Assembly: GCF_000328765.2 (NCBI RefSeq)
Contig: NC_019954.2
Span: forward strand, 1-64,000
Direction: 5' to 3'
Source: Tepidanaerobacter acetatoxydans Re1
Lineage (GTDB): Bacteria > Bacillota > Thermosediminibacteria > Thermosediminibacterales > Tepidanaerobacteraceae
DNA: 64,000 nucleotides
Below are positions 52,801-62,812 of the stretch, one piece after another (the first letter of the stretch is position 1; the number at the start of each line of letters is the position of its first letter). The notes under the pieces are model-generated. The model did no database searches. It worked only from the letters and a program-made list of their open reading frames with translations, and had not been told where the DNA came from. Position numbers and translations under genes: made by a program.

Positions 52801-54147
52801 TTACAAAAAGATTGCCTGAAGAATGAATACTAAAACAATGGCAGTAAGGGATTGAGCGATGCTGATTATCGGCAAAGTCCGATAAGCAACCTCAGGCTTC
52901 ATCTCAGACGTAGTAGTGATTACCCAGAAGAAATCATCATTGCCGTGAAATACCATAAACCCACCAGCTGCACAAGCAAGCATTGCAATGACTCGACCCA
53001 TAGGAGTTGTAAAACCTAAAATATCCAGGAGAGGCAACAACATAGATGCAGCCGTAATCATTCCGACAGTGCCTGAGCCAATGGCGGTTCTAAATATTGC
53101 ACCGATTATAAATGGAATGAGTATACCTATGGTCATCCCGGAAAAATACATTGTCACCATCTCCTCAAGATTTGAGGTCCTAAGGACAGATGCAAAAGCT
53201 CCGCCTGCACCTACGATTAAGACTATCTGACCTGCGGTTTTTAGAGCTTCACCAAAAGCACCATCAAATGTCCAGACTAAATTATCTTCAGGATAAATGC
53301 TGCGATATGTGATAAATGCAAAAATTAAGCCAATAAGCAAGGCGGATACAGGTTGACCAGTTGCTGCGAAAAGCGATGTAATGAAATTATTTTTTCCAAA
53401 GGGAGCGCTTTCTAGCGATGAAATTGTATTTAGGAACATTAAGAGAATTGGCAATAAAATAGGCAAGAATGCTTGTAAAGCACCAGGCAATTTTTTGTCA
53501 GTAACAATTTCCTCGGTATCAGATGGGAGATAATAATATTTTGAGCCAAAACGTGTTCCAAGATAGTAGCCAACTAGAGTAACAGGTATTGATACAACCA
53601 TACCCAAAAGAATAACAAGTCCCAGATCTGCGTTTAAAATACCGGCAACAGCTAAAGGACCTGGTGTAGGTGGAACCAACATATGTGTTGCATGAAGGCC
53701 CATTGCCAAAGATACTGCCATTGTAGTCATGCTAACCTTTGTATCCCTACTTAAACTTTTTGCCAAAGGAGAAAGTATTACAAAAGCTGAATCGCAAAAA
53801 ACCGGTATTGAAACGAAATAGCCGGTAATGGCTAGTCCTAATGCAGCATGTTTCGGGCCGGTAATTTTTAAAATAGTTTTGGCCATTGTTTCTGCTGCTC
53901 CGCTCTTTTCAAGCAAAGCGCCCATCACTGTCCCGATGGCAATAACAATGCCGATTCCGGCTATTGTGCTGCCTAGTCCTGATGAAAATGCAGCTATGAT
54001 GTCTGGGATAGACTGACCGGTTAAGATTCCAAAAGTAAATGCAGCTGCAGTTAAAGAAAAGAATGGGTGTAATTTTACTCTAACTGTTAAAAAAACTAAT
54101 ACAGCAATAGAAATAGCAATTGAAAAAACAGTGAACAAAGGATTCAT
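52801..54147 (-). CDS. GntP-family permease
   Basis: A 448-residue membrane protein with about 12-14 helices. LLEKSGAAETMAKTIL and HMLVPPTPGPLAVAGIL are hallmarks of the gluconate permease/DsdX family. The family moves gluconate, other sugar acids or D-serine. Next to a D-hydroxy-amino-acid enzyme, a D-serine/D-threonine-type substrate is the most sensible inference. The ATG at 54147 follows AGGAAAGGACG. A 210-base spacer separates it from the enzyme gene, with no clear terminator. Confidence 0.85.
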   Translation of the reverse strand: MNPLFTVFSIAISIAVLVFLTVRVKLHPFFSLTAAAFTFGILTGQSIPDIIAAFSSGLGSTIAGIGIVIAIGTVMGALLEKSGAAETMAKTILKITGPKHAALGLAITGYFVSIPVFCDSAFVILSPLAKSLSRDTKVSMTTMAVSLAMGLHATHMLVPPTPGPLAVAGILNADLGLVILLGMVVSIPVTLVGYYLGTRFGSKYYYLPSDTEEIVTDKKLPGALQAFLPILLPILLMFLNTISSLESAPFGKNNFITSLFAATGQPVSALLIGLIFAFITYRSIYPEDNLVWTFDGAFGEALKTAGQIVLIVGAGGAFASVLRTSNLEEMVTMYFSGMTIGILIPFIIGAIFRTAIGSGTVGMITAASMLLPLLDILGFTTPMGRVIAMLACAAGGFMVFHGNDDFFWVITTTSEMKPEVAYRTLPIISIAQSLTAIVLVFILQAIFL

Positions 54148-54490
54148 TTACCTCGTCCTTTCCTGATTATTTTGGCAATTCTAATTCTAACATTGTCAAG
54201 AGTAAAAAGTCAATAAAAAATTAATTAATATTTAATTTATCCTCAAGTTTTTAATTTATACTTAATTACACTATTACCTTTTTCTTTGAATAGCTAATTT
54301 TTTCTATTGCAACCAAATGCGTGATTAAATCTTATTTAGCTTTTAATTTCTGCTACTATCGCCAAAATTCATATATTTATATATATTTATATATGTTTGA
54401 CAATTTTAATAATCCATAACACAACTTTCCCGTCAACAAAATAGGCTTGATCCTTGAAAAATTCATATAGAAACGCACATCAAAACAACA

Positions 54491-54560
54491 GGAAACCTCC
54501 AAAGAATGGTATAATTAAAGTAGAACAACATCAATAATACCAGTCACTAAGGAGGTTTCT
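54491..54560. repeat. Inverted repeat around the IS4-type element promoter
   Basis: GAAACCTCC (54492-54500) and GGAGGTTTC (54551-54559) are perfect complements. The right arm contains the ribosome site (GGAGG) of the transposase gene. An extended -10 (TGGTATAAT, 54507-54515) lies between the arms. Transcripts entering from outside would bury the ribosome site; those from the internal promoter would not. The preceding gap (54148-54490) is AT-rich with no gene. Confidence 0.6.
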
Positions 54561-54562
54561 CT

Positions 54563-55875
54563 ATGACCAGTATATCAATTTACAAAATAATGACCGGATG
54601 CTTGAGTCTAGAATTGATTATTTCTTTAAGAAACTTAACCCATTACAAATTCTGACAAAATGCAATTTTTACAAGAGGTCTTAAGTTCCACGCGCTGTCA
54701 TCTTAAAAACATTGTTCTTTCTTACTTTTCAAGACAAAAATCTTTATCGAACTTTAGTCTTACAAAGTGAAAATTTTCCTTTTAAGGAAAATACTGTTTA
54801 TCGCTTCCTTAATGATGGGAGCTCTAATTGAGAAAAGTTGCTTCAATGATAATGACACAACTAATTTTATTCATTGATAGGCTGACCAGAGAAAATCGGC
54901 AATCTGTAATAATTTTTGACGACTCGCTTTTTAGCTGTAACCGAAGCAAGAAAGTAGAACTTTTGGCAAGAGAATTTGATTATACCAGCCAAAAATTTTG
55001 TAAAAGATTTAGAATGCTAACTATTGGATGGTCTGATGGAAACACCTTTATGCCTATTTCCTTCTGCTTGTTAAATTCCCCAATGATAAAAATGTGCTCT
55101 GCACGACGGATAAAAGAACCATTGCCTATAAGCCATGAAAGCTGACTAGACAGGAAGCTCCCGATGTGGTGGGGTTAACTATACTTTGTAATGTCAAGGA
55201 TATTCCTGCTAAATTCATGCTGCTTGACAGTTGATTTACAATGCCTAAGACCGTAATTCGGGTAAAAAGAGAAAATCGTGAAGTTATAGGTATGATCCCG
55301 TATTACAGAAAAGATCCATTATCAATACCAAGGTAAATGGCAAAATGTCAAAAGTATCTACCAAAGGATTAAAAAGTCCTCCGATACTAAGGGTATCCTC
55401 GGGTCAGCATGTGTCAAACTTAGGGAAGATAGGGTCTCCACCGCCGATGAATTTATTGATGCCAAAATTGATTTTATGAAGAACCGCAGTTCGGATAATT
55501 GGCCTCTCCTTCTTTACACTGACATTTCCGTAAGTGATGAAGAAATCGTTCGTATCTACGGAAAGTGCTGGGCTATAGAAGTTTTCTTTAAGGTTTGCAA
55601 GTCATATCTAGCCTTGGCTAAAAAGTATCAAGGATATAGTTATTACATACAAGTTGCTGCTACAACCATTAGATATGCTATTTTATCTATGGAAGCTAGA
55701 AATACTACCGATGATAGAACTGTAGGAGATTTGTTTTTTCTACCTTAAAGAAGAATTAGCAGACATAAAGCTTTCTCAGTCCCTGATGCTCTTGGTTGAT
55801 ACCCTTCGCCAGATTCTGAGTAAGTTGCCTTTGCTTAGTCAGGAAATGGTTAAGATGATTATGGATACATTTTGA
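54563..55875 (+). pseudogene. Decayed IS4-type DDE transposase
   Basis: Pieces of one transposase are spread over several frames. The N-terminus starts at the ATG 54563 and is broken within 31 codons. The middle (54828-55145) shows SVIIFDDSLFSCNRSKKVELLAREFDYT and LTIGWSDGNTFMPISF with the first DDE aspartate. A later piece (55476-55748) reads LLYTDISVSDEEIVRIYGKCWAIEVFFKVCKSYLALAKKYQG, holding the last catalytic region. A frameshift in a T run near 55735 leads into the true C-terminus ending KMIMDTF at 55875. The 55146-55475 part is also frameshifted. It cannot make a whole protein. Confidence 0.85.
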
Positions 55876-55920
55876 ATACAATACGGAATACTTGCTTTTA
55901 GGAGACAGAAAATAGATAAA

Positions 55921-55954
55921 GTCCTTAACTTTACTAGGAAGCAATGTTAAGGAC
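55921..55954. terminator. Hairpin between IS remnant and PTS operon
   Basis: GTCCTTAAC and GTTAAGGAC form a perfect 9-bp stem around 16 bases. It could end the minus-strand PTS transcript; T runs on either side are short. Confidence 0.55.
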
Positions 55955-56028
55955 TTATAAAATTTAATTAATTTAATTAAGGAAGAAATATTATTATGTT
56001 ATCTGGAAACTTATAAAATCTTATGAAC

Positions 56029-56334
56029 TTATTTTTTAGAAAGCTCTTTCTTGATTTGCTGCCAAACGTTTTCCGCTCGCATTAAACCAAAATCCTGAAT
56101 ATCAATACTGAATACAGGTATGCTATTTTTTGTCATTCGTTTAATTTCATCTTCTGCAAATCGAACTTGGGGGCCCAGCAGAATAATATCTGTTCCTTCC
56201 AGATTTTGTTCTATTTCCGTAAGCGGTATTGCCTCTACCGAAGCTTTCTGACCGTCTGATTCTATGCATTTTTGTAATTTTATTTGCATAATACCAGTAC
56301 TCATTCCGGCATTACAAACAATCAAAATCTTCAT
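56029..56334 (-). CDS. PTS lactose/cellobiose-type IIB component
   Basis: A 101-residue phosphocarrier. The active-site cysteine is Cys7 in ILIVCNAGMSTG, the P-loop of IIB-cellobiose proteins, and LLGPQVRFAEDEI is also typical. It receives phosphate from IIA and passes it to the sugar during transport by IIC. The ATG at 56334 has AAGGAATGAG upstream. It lies 226 bases after the IIC gene in the same direction, so it may have its own signal or be a separated part of the operon. Confidence 0.88.
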   Translation of the reverse strand: MKILIVCNAGMSTGIMQIKLQKCIESDGQKASVEAIPLTEIEQNLEGTDIILLGPQVRFAEDEIKRMTKNSIPVFSIDIQDFGLMRAENVWQQIKKELSKK

Positions 56335-56560
56335 TTTATACTCATTCCTTCCACTCTTTCTTAAGATACAAAACTATATATAATATAAAATGTATTTATT
56401 TTCATGCATTTTAATTAGATTATACTATTTGTTTTGGCAAATAGCAATTAACTAAAATTAGCATAGATCAGAGAATACTATTTCAATAATTAAAGCAAAA
56501 TCTTTTATTATATTTCTTAAATTTATAGTATATTTAATTATTTAACAACCTCATTGTATT

Positions 56561-57877
56561 CTATAAATTGCTTATACCTGCTGTTTCTTCGATTAATTTC
56601 TGCTTTTCATATACCTTAAGAAATGGGTAATAAATTAGTCCATCGATAACAACGAGTGTAATTGCTAATATTATTGCTCGATAGTCCATGGTCGCTAAAA
56701 ATTGTCCGATCGGAGTGGGAATATTCCACCCAGGGTATATAAATGTCTTGTTTACTAAACCTATGTCCATACAAATATAGGATGCAATACCGTTAAATGT
56801 TTGTGCGAAAACCCATGGGATGAAAAATAAAGGATTTAAAACAATCGGGAGTCCAAATATAATTGGTTCATTAATATTAAATAAGGCTGGTATAATAGAA
56901 ATTTGCCCTATTGTTTTTAACTGTTTAGATTTACTTCTTAATAGCATAAATGCAACGGACAAAGTAGCACCAGAACCTCCTATAACCATAAAATTCCACC
57001 ACAGAGGTTCAGTCCAGATATGTGGTAATGCAGAAGGTGGCATGCCTGCTGCATATTGTGCTGCATTAGAGGCATAGTTGCTCATCATAAGGGGTTCAAG
57101 CATTGAAGTAATTGCTGTATTATGGATGCCAAACCACCAAACAATTTGTGTCAATATGGAACTTATAGCTAAACCAAAGACATTATCAATTGCGATTACT
57201 AATGGATGAAAGCAGGCTAAGATTGCCTGTGGGAAAGATAGTCCGATAATACAATTAAAGAAGATACTTATTATAGTGCAGACAGAAGTAATAAACAGTA
57301 TTGGAAAGATAGAAGAAAATGAACTCTTTAGCGCAGGTGGCACCATTTCTGGCATTTGTATAGTCCCAACTTTTTTATCAATTAAGAAACGATAAAGTTC
57401 TGTAATTACTATTGCAATTATAATTGAGGCAAATAAGCCTTCGCCACCCCAATAATCATTACTAATACCACCATCAGGAGTTTTACTGGAACATAATATA
57501 AAGAACATTAAAAGATTTAGCATGGGAGTTAAGATAGTATTCATTTTATAATAAGAAGCTAAATGGTATGATACTGCTAAACATACCCATAAGCTTATAC
57601 TATAGAGTGTCATAGATCTTAGAAGTAAAAGCGGGGCACCATAATTTTCTATAAATAACTGCCAATTCTTGAAGAAAGTATAACCGCTTTCTGTAACTGC
57701 CATGGTTGTATAATCGACTAGGGGTCTTGTTAAAATAATGCTAATGCTACCAACTAACATTATAGGCATACACATCATAAAGCCAGCCTGGATTGCTTGC
57801 AAATATCTATTACGTTGAATTTTTCCAGCAAAGGGTAATATAGTTTTTTCTATCCAATTCATAATATTACTACTCAT
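56561..57877 (-). CDS. PTS cellobiose-type IIC permease
   Basis: A 438-residue membrane component with about ten helices, starting MNWIEKTILPFAGKIQRNRYLQAIQAGFM, the standard IIC-cellobiose opening. NEPIIFGLPIVLNPLFFIPW carries the substrate-binding glutamate region. It moves and presents a beta-glucoside for phosphorylation. Its start overlaps the end of the GH1 gene by eight bases. Confidence 0.92.
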   Translation of the reverse strand: MSSNIMNWIEKTILPFAGKIQRNRYLQAIQAGFMMCMPIMLVGSISIILTRPLVDYTTMAVTESGYTFFKNWQLFIENYGAPLLLLRSMTLYSISLWVCLAVSYHLASYYKMNTILTPMLNLLMFFILCSSKTPDGGISNDYWGGEGLFASIIIAIVITELYRFLIDKKVGTIQMPEMVPPALKSSFSSIFPILFITSVCTIISIFFNCIIGLSFPQAILACFHPLVIAIDNVFGLAISSILTQIVWWFGIHNTAITSMLEPLMMSNYASNAAQYAAGMPPSALPHIWTEPLWWNFMVIGGSGATLSVAFMLLRSKSKQLKTIGQISIIPALFNINEPIIFGLPIVLNPLFFIPWVFAQTFNGIASYICMDIGLVNKTFIYPGWNIPTPIGQFLATMDYRAIILAITLVVIDGLIYYPFLKVYEKQKLIEETAGISNL

Positions 57878-59288
57878 TATTTATATTCCTCCCCTCGAAT
57901 TTTGCAATTAAGTCTTTATACCAAAAATAGCTTTTTTTAGGTATCCTTTTATTGTCATTTTCAAAATCTACGTATACTAATCCATAACGTTTTTTATAAC
58001 CATTTACCCAGCTATATAAATCCATTGAAGACCAAACATAGTAACCTTTTACATTTGCACCATCGTGAATTGCTTTTAGCATCCAACTGATAAATTCTTG
58101 AAGTATTTCTATTCTTTCATCATCATGGATTTTTCCATCTACAATTTCATCATAGCAACCATGGCCATTTTCTGTGATATAAATGGGAATATTACCATAC
58201 TTATCCTTTAATTCCATAAGTTCGTCATACATGCACTTCGGATATATTTCACGTCCCCAAAGATTGCGTCTAACATTCTCATCATAAGCGGTTTCGAACC
58301 ATCCCTTGATAACAACCCCCTCTCTTATGTTAGAGTTTGCCCCAACATTATTTATATTAATTCTTGTTTCTCCGGAAGTATAAGGTTTCACATAAGAACG
58401 ACTATATATATTAGCTCCTAAAAAATCAACAGTTCCATTCATGAAAATTGGCTTATCCTCTTCTTTGACGAAAGATAAATCAATATTACTTTCTTTAAGT
58501 TTTGGAAATAAATCATCTGGAAAGTAACCTTTAATACAAGTATCAGTAACCCACTTATTATAAAATAAGTCTGCATTACGATATGCAATTTTACTTGCTT
58601 CATCATTTCCTTGCACTTCTACATTACCGGTAGCGTGAACTAAACCTATTTTGCCAATGTAGTTATGCTTATGAAATTCATTGATAGCTTTTGCGCTGGC
58701 GAGCAATAAATGATACCCGACACATGCAAAGCGATTAAAATCTTGAACATTTGGAGGGTAAACACCGGCTAAATAACTGCAATAAGCATAATATTTAGGT
58801 TCATTAATTGTAGCCCATAGCGGCACCCTGTCGCCGAATGCTTCAAAGCAGATTTTAGCGTAATTCAAAAAATCATCTACAGTTTTTCTGTTTTCCCATC
58901 CCCCTCTTTCAGCAATAGCTGCTGGCAAATCATAGTGAAAAAGTGTTACGTTTGGGATTATCTTATACTTTAAGCAAGTATCGATTAGACGATTATAAAA
59001 GTCGATTCCCTTTGGATTTACTTTTCCTGTACCTTCAGGTAAAATTCTTGCCCAGCTGATGGAGAAACGATACGTATTTTGACCACATTCAGCCATCATT
59101 TTAATATCTTCCTCATAACGATGATAATGGTCACAAGAAATATCAGCTGAAACATTATTAATATTTAATTTTGATGTGTGGCAAAAAATGTCCCACTGTG
59201 AAGGTCCTTTTCCATCTTCATTCCAAGCTCCTTCACACTGATAAGCAGAAGTTGCACTTCCCCAAAGAAATTTCTCATTATTACTCAT
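57870..59288 (-). CDS. 6-phospho-beta-glucosidase (GH1)
   Basis: A 472-residue glycoside hydrolase family 1 enzyme. It has the N-terminal LWGSATSAYQCEGAWNEDGKG, the acid/base glutamate in TINEPKYY and the nucleophile in YITENGHG. It cleaves the phosphorylated disaccharide made by the PTS in this operon into glucose 6-phosphate and glucose or an aglycone. The ATG at 59288 follows AAAGAAAAGGGG. It lies between the IIA and IIC genes. Confidence 0.92.
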   Translation of the reverse strand: MSNNEKFLWGSATSAYQCEGAWNEDGKGPSQWDIFCHTSKLNINNVSADISCDHYHRYEEDIKMMAECGQNTYRFSISWARILPEGTGKVNPKGIDFYNRLIDTCLKYKIIPNVTLFHYDLPAAIAERGGWENRKTVDDFLNYAKICFEAFGDRVPLWATINEPKYYAYCSYLAGVYPPNVQDFNRFACVGYHLLLASAKAINEFHKHNYIGKIGLVHATGNVEVQGNDEASKIAYRNADLFYNKWVTDTCIKGYFPDDLFPKLKESNIDLSFVKEEDKPIFMNGTVDFLGANIYSRSYVKPYTSGETRININNVGANSNIREGVVIKGWFETAYDENVRRNLWGREIYPKCMYDELMELKDKYGNIPIYITENGHGCYDEIVDGKIHDDERIEILQEFISWMLKAIHDGANVKGYYVWSSMDLYSWVNGYKKRYGLVYVDFENDNKRIPKKSYFWYKDLIAKFEGRNINNE

Positions 59289-59289
59289 T

Positions 59290-59607
59290 TCAGCACCCCT
59301 TTTCTTTCCATATATTAATGAAATGTTTAGCCATTCTTTCAGTAAAAAGAGCCATCGTTAAATGATCTTGTGCATGAACCATAATTATGCTATATGGTAT
59401 GTCTTCATTATTTGCTTCACAGGCGAGAATGGATGTTTGAGCATTATGCGCACGGTTAAGCTCTTCATTACCGCTTCTAATTTTTTCTTCTGCTTCGATG
59501 ATGTTATTTTTACTTGCTAAATCTATCGCTTGATTAAAATAATCAAAAGCACTTCCAGCATAAGCAATAATTTGGAAAGCTATTTTTTGGATATCTTCCT
59601 TTTTCAT
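59290..59607 (-). CDS. PTS lactose/cellobiose-type IIA component
   Basis: A 105-residue helical phosphocarrier: FQIIAYAGSAFDYFNQAIDLA, EELNRAHNAQTSIL and the active-site histidine in IIMVHAQDHLTMA. It takes phosphate from HPr. The ATG at 59607 has GGAGGACAAC upstream; a longer in-frame start lacks such a site. It is the first gene of the minus-strand PTS operon, whose promoter should lie in the 59608-59780 spacer (TATACT near 59641 on the minus strand). Confidence 0.9.
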   Translation of the reverse strand: MKKEDIQKIAFQIIAYAGSAFDYFNQAIDLASKNNIIEAEEKIRSGNEELNRAHNAQTSILACEANNEDIPYSIIMVHAQDHLTMALFTERMAKHFINIWKEKGC

Positions 59608-59792
59608 AAGTTGTCCTCCTGCAAAATTCTTTGGTCTTTTTAGTATAATTTGTAGTATTGAATACATTGTAGCGAATAAATATCCCTATTTCTAATTTAT
59701 AATTTCATACTATGCCGCAAAAAATTATTTGAAATGTTATCAAGATTAAATTTAAATATATATAAGGTTTCTCGGCATGGAGGAAGCAATAA

Positions 59793-60617
59793 GTGAAAAA
59801 GCTAGACTATAAAGGAATAATACTTGAAATTTTAGGCAGTGCATTAATTTCAATAAGTTTATATAATTTTGCAGCCCAAGCTAAATTTCCAATGACAGGT
59901 TTTTCTGGAATATCTCTAATTTTGTATCGCCTATTTCGTATTTCCTTAGGTATTTCTACAGTAATTTTAAACATTCCAGTTGCTTTGATATCATATCGTT
60001 TGTTGGGTAAAAAGTTTTTTTGGCGTTCAATTCGATGTATCATTATATCATCTGCAATGATTGATATTATTGTTCCGATGCTTCCTGTTTACAGAGGAGA
60101 AAGAATCTTAGCTGCTATATGTACCGGAATACTCAGCGGAATCGGCTATGCGTTGATTTATATGCAAAATTCTTCTACAGGTGGTGCTGATTTCATAATT
60201 ATGTCTATAAAAGCAATATTACCTCATGTTGAATTAGGCAGTATTGCTTTTTTAATTTCTATAGGCATTATATTAGTTAGTGGGATTTTATTTCATGATG
60301 TAGATGGCATAATTTATGGCATAATGATTAGTTATATATCTTGTTATATAATTAATAAAGCAATGCTTTATGCGAATGCTAGTAAACTGGCTTTAATTGT
60401 TACTAAAAAAGGAGAGTTAATATCAGCAAATATAATTAAAAATAGTAGCCATTGGGGTTCGGCCATTATAAAAGCATTTGGAGAACACAAGCAAAATGAT
60501 AAAGAAGAAATAATTTTATGCGCGTGTAAGGAAAGACAGATTCATCAATTAAAAAAAACTATTAAAGAAATAGATCCATTTTCTTTAATAATTATTCTGG
60601 ATTCATTAATACAATGA
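59793..60617 (+). CDS. YitT-family membrane protein (DUF161/DUF2179)
   Basis: A 274-residue protein with five to six membrane helices (GIILEILGSALISISLYNFA at the start) and the family motif STGGADFIIMSI. The C-terminal soluble DUF2179 domain begins near ALIVTKKGELISANI. YitT proteins have no agreed function. It starts with GTG at 59793 after ATGGAGGAAG. It is divergent from the PTS operon and precedes the PRD regulator; whether it belongs to beta-glucoside use is not clear. Confidence 0.85.
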   Translation: MKKLDYKGIILEILGSALISISLYNFAAQAKFPMTGFSGISLILYRLFRISLGISTVILNIPVALISYRLLGKKFFWRSIRCIIISSAMIDIIVPMLPVYRGERILAAICTGILSGIGYALIYMQNSSTGGADFIIMSIKAILPHVELGSIAFLISIGIILVSGILFHDVDGIIYGIMISYISCYIINKAMLYANASKLALIVTKKGELISANIIKNSSHWGSAIIKAFGEHKQNDKEEIILCACKERQIHQLKKTIKEIDPFSLIIILDSLIQ

Positions 60618-60782
60618 GGTAAAAACAACTAGGCTAATAAACTACGGACCAAAAAATAAAAATAGACTTAATTAGTAAATTTTGCTGTGTAGGCCGCAAA
60701 AGTAAATTTGAAAGTCAAATAATATTTTTCTATACTAAATTTGTAGGAATATTTTCTGCTGTCTACTGAGGAGGTTTTTTCA

Positions 60783-62657
60783 TTGTATCTAACGAGTCGT
60801 CAAAAAAAAATTTTACTTTATTTAAATAAGTTTAGTAATCCAGTTACAGGTAAAACAATCGCAAAATATCTTAATGTTTCAGTAAGAACTATTCAAACTG
60901 AGATTAAAGTTATCAACAAGACTTATGGATTTAAAGTTATCGAATCTAGTAATAAAGGTTATACTTTAAATCGCAATAAAGTAAAAAATACTGTTTTTTT
61001 GATACCAAATGAAGATGATTTTACTTCAATCCTAAAACTTTTGATTTTAGAAGATATATCAAACCTAGACGATTTAGCAGATAAGCTTTTTCTCAGTCCT
61101 AGCGCGTTACAGCAGCGATTAAAAAAAATAGATGCGAAGTTAAAAAAATATAATCTTAATATATTACGGCAGGACAATCATGTTAAAATCAACGGATCGG
61201 AATATCATAAACGACAACTTATTCATGACATGATTATGAGGGAAACTAAATTAAATTTTAATAATATTGAGAGTGCATCAAATTATTTCATAAACATAAA
61301 TATCCAAAGGATACAGGATATAATTATGACAGCAATACGAAGACATGGTTATTATGTGGAATCTTGCTATGCACCGAGTTTGATTATCAATATACTAATT
61401 GCCTTATCTAGGATTCGTGAGAATTATTTTATCGAAAGTCAGAGCATTGATGCTACGCCGAATACAACTGAATACCAGATAGCAAAAGAAATCTGCGAGC
61501 AATTAGGCAATCATTGGTATATTTCCATAACTGAAAATGATGTTCAATATATATCAATGATTATCATGGGGCGAGTTAAGGCCGATACTAGTAATTTAAC
61601 GCATGATAATACAGAAGCAAATCAGTCAGTAGAAATTTTAAAAATAATTAAAAATACATTTAACTATTACATGCTAAGCGTGGATTATAATGATTCGTTT
61701 TTAACTAAATTTATTGAACATATTAATGCTCTTATAGTAAGAGCCCGTAGCAATCAGTGCGCAATAAATCTAATTTCTGAAAATTTAAAGGAAATGAGCC
61801 CATTTGTTTACGATGTTGCAATACATTTAGCCCAATCATTAGAAGAATATTTTGATATAAAAATCACAGATGAGGAAATAGGACTTTTGAGTGTTTACAT
61901 AGGGTTTGTTATTGAACAATCTACAGCTAGCAACCATTTAGTTAATATTTTACTCGCTTGCGATGAGTACCACCACATTGCGGATTATATTTTATCAAAA
62001 TTAAAATCAAATTATAAAAATCAAATTAGAATTATAAATGTGGTAAACAACTTAACTCCTACAATGGATTTACAAAATGTAGATTTAATTATACACACTA
62101 CTTCAATTAACGTATTAGGTAAAAAATCAGTATTAATAAGTCCTTTTTATACTGAAGAAGATTCTCTGAATATTGATAATGCTATCAATGCAGTGCTTAT
62201 TAAGAAAAGAAAAAAGCGAAACCAAGATTTACTTCTGACTTATTTTGATGAAAAATTATATTTTAAAAATAAAGGTATTAAAAATAAGGTTAACGCAATA
62301 AAATTTCTCGGAAATCATCTTGAAAAAATGAATATCTGTGAAAAGGGCTTTACTGAATCGGTTTTAAGGCGTGAAGCAATTTCATCTACTTGCTTTTTAG
62401 GAACATTTGCTGTCCCACACGCTATAGAACTAAATGCTAAATTTACCCAATTTTGTGTATTAATTGAAGAAGATGGTATAAAGTGGGATGATAATAACAT
62501 CAATTGTGTTTTTATGATAGCAGTTAGCAAAGATGATCGAAAAGCTTTTATGGAAATTTATAGTGGCATCGTTCAAATTTTATGTGATAAAGAATCAATT
62601 GATAAACTCATAAAAGCCCCCGATTTTTCGTCATTTATAAATCACTTTAATCGGTAG
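60783..62657 (+). CDS. LicR/MtlR-type PTS-regulated transcriptional activator
   Basis: A 624-residue regulator. The N-terminal HTH reads RQKKILLYLNKFSNPVTGKTIAKYLNVSVRTIQTEI, with a second HTH near residues 85-125. Two PRD domains follow (about 170-280 and 290-400). Then comes a IIB-like part (NILLACDEYHH in place of the usual cysteine loop, so the reactive cysteine is at a shifted place). A C-terminal IIA domain has the histidine in FAVPHAI. Phosphorylation by the PTS would set its activity. It starts with TTG at 60783 after GAGGAGG. It is the probable activator of the nearby cellobiose operon. Confidence 0.9.
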   Translation: MYLTSRQKKILLYLNKFSNPVTGKTIAKYLNVSVRTIQTEIKVINKTYGFKVIESSNKGYTLNRNKVKNTVFLIPNEDDFTSILKLLILEDISNLDDLADKLFLSPSALQQRLKKIDAKLKKYNLNILRQDNHVKINGSEYHKRQLIHDMIMRETKLNFNNIESASNYFININIQRIQDIIMTAIRRHGYYVESCYAPSLIINILIALSRIRENYFIESQSIDATPNTTEYQIAKEICEQLGNHWYISITENDVQYISMIIMGRVKADTSNLTHDNTEANQSVEILKIIKNTFNYYMLSVDYNDSFLTKFIEHINALIVRARSNQCAINLISENLKEMSPFVYDVAIHLAQSLEEYFDIKITDEEIGLLSVYIGFVIEQSTASNHLVNILLACDEYHHIADYILSKLKSNYKNQIRIINVVNNLTPTMDLQNVDLIIHTTSINVLGKKSVLISPFYTEEDSLNIDNAINAVLIKKRKKRNQDLLLTYFDEKLYFKNKGIKNKVNAIKFLGNHLEKMNICEKGFTESVLRREAISSTCFLGTFAVPHAIELNAKFTQFCVLIEEDGIKWDDNNINCVFMIAVSKDDRKAFMEIYSGIVQILCDKESIDKLIKAPDFSSFINHFNR

Positions 62658-62812
62658 TTTAAAAATTATTACAATCTAAATAAGCCAAGAAATTTTAATC
62701 AAAAAAAATTTTCTTAAAATGAAAAAATTAATGGACTTGCACTTTTAATTTAGTGTATCATATATACTAAGCAGTTAATAATTATAAAGGGCAAAGAGAA
62801 AGGGTAAAATTC

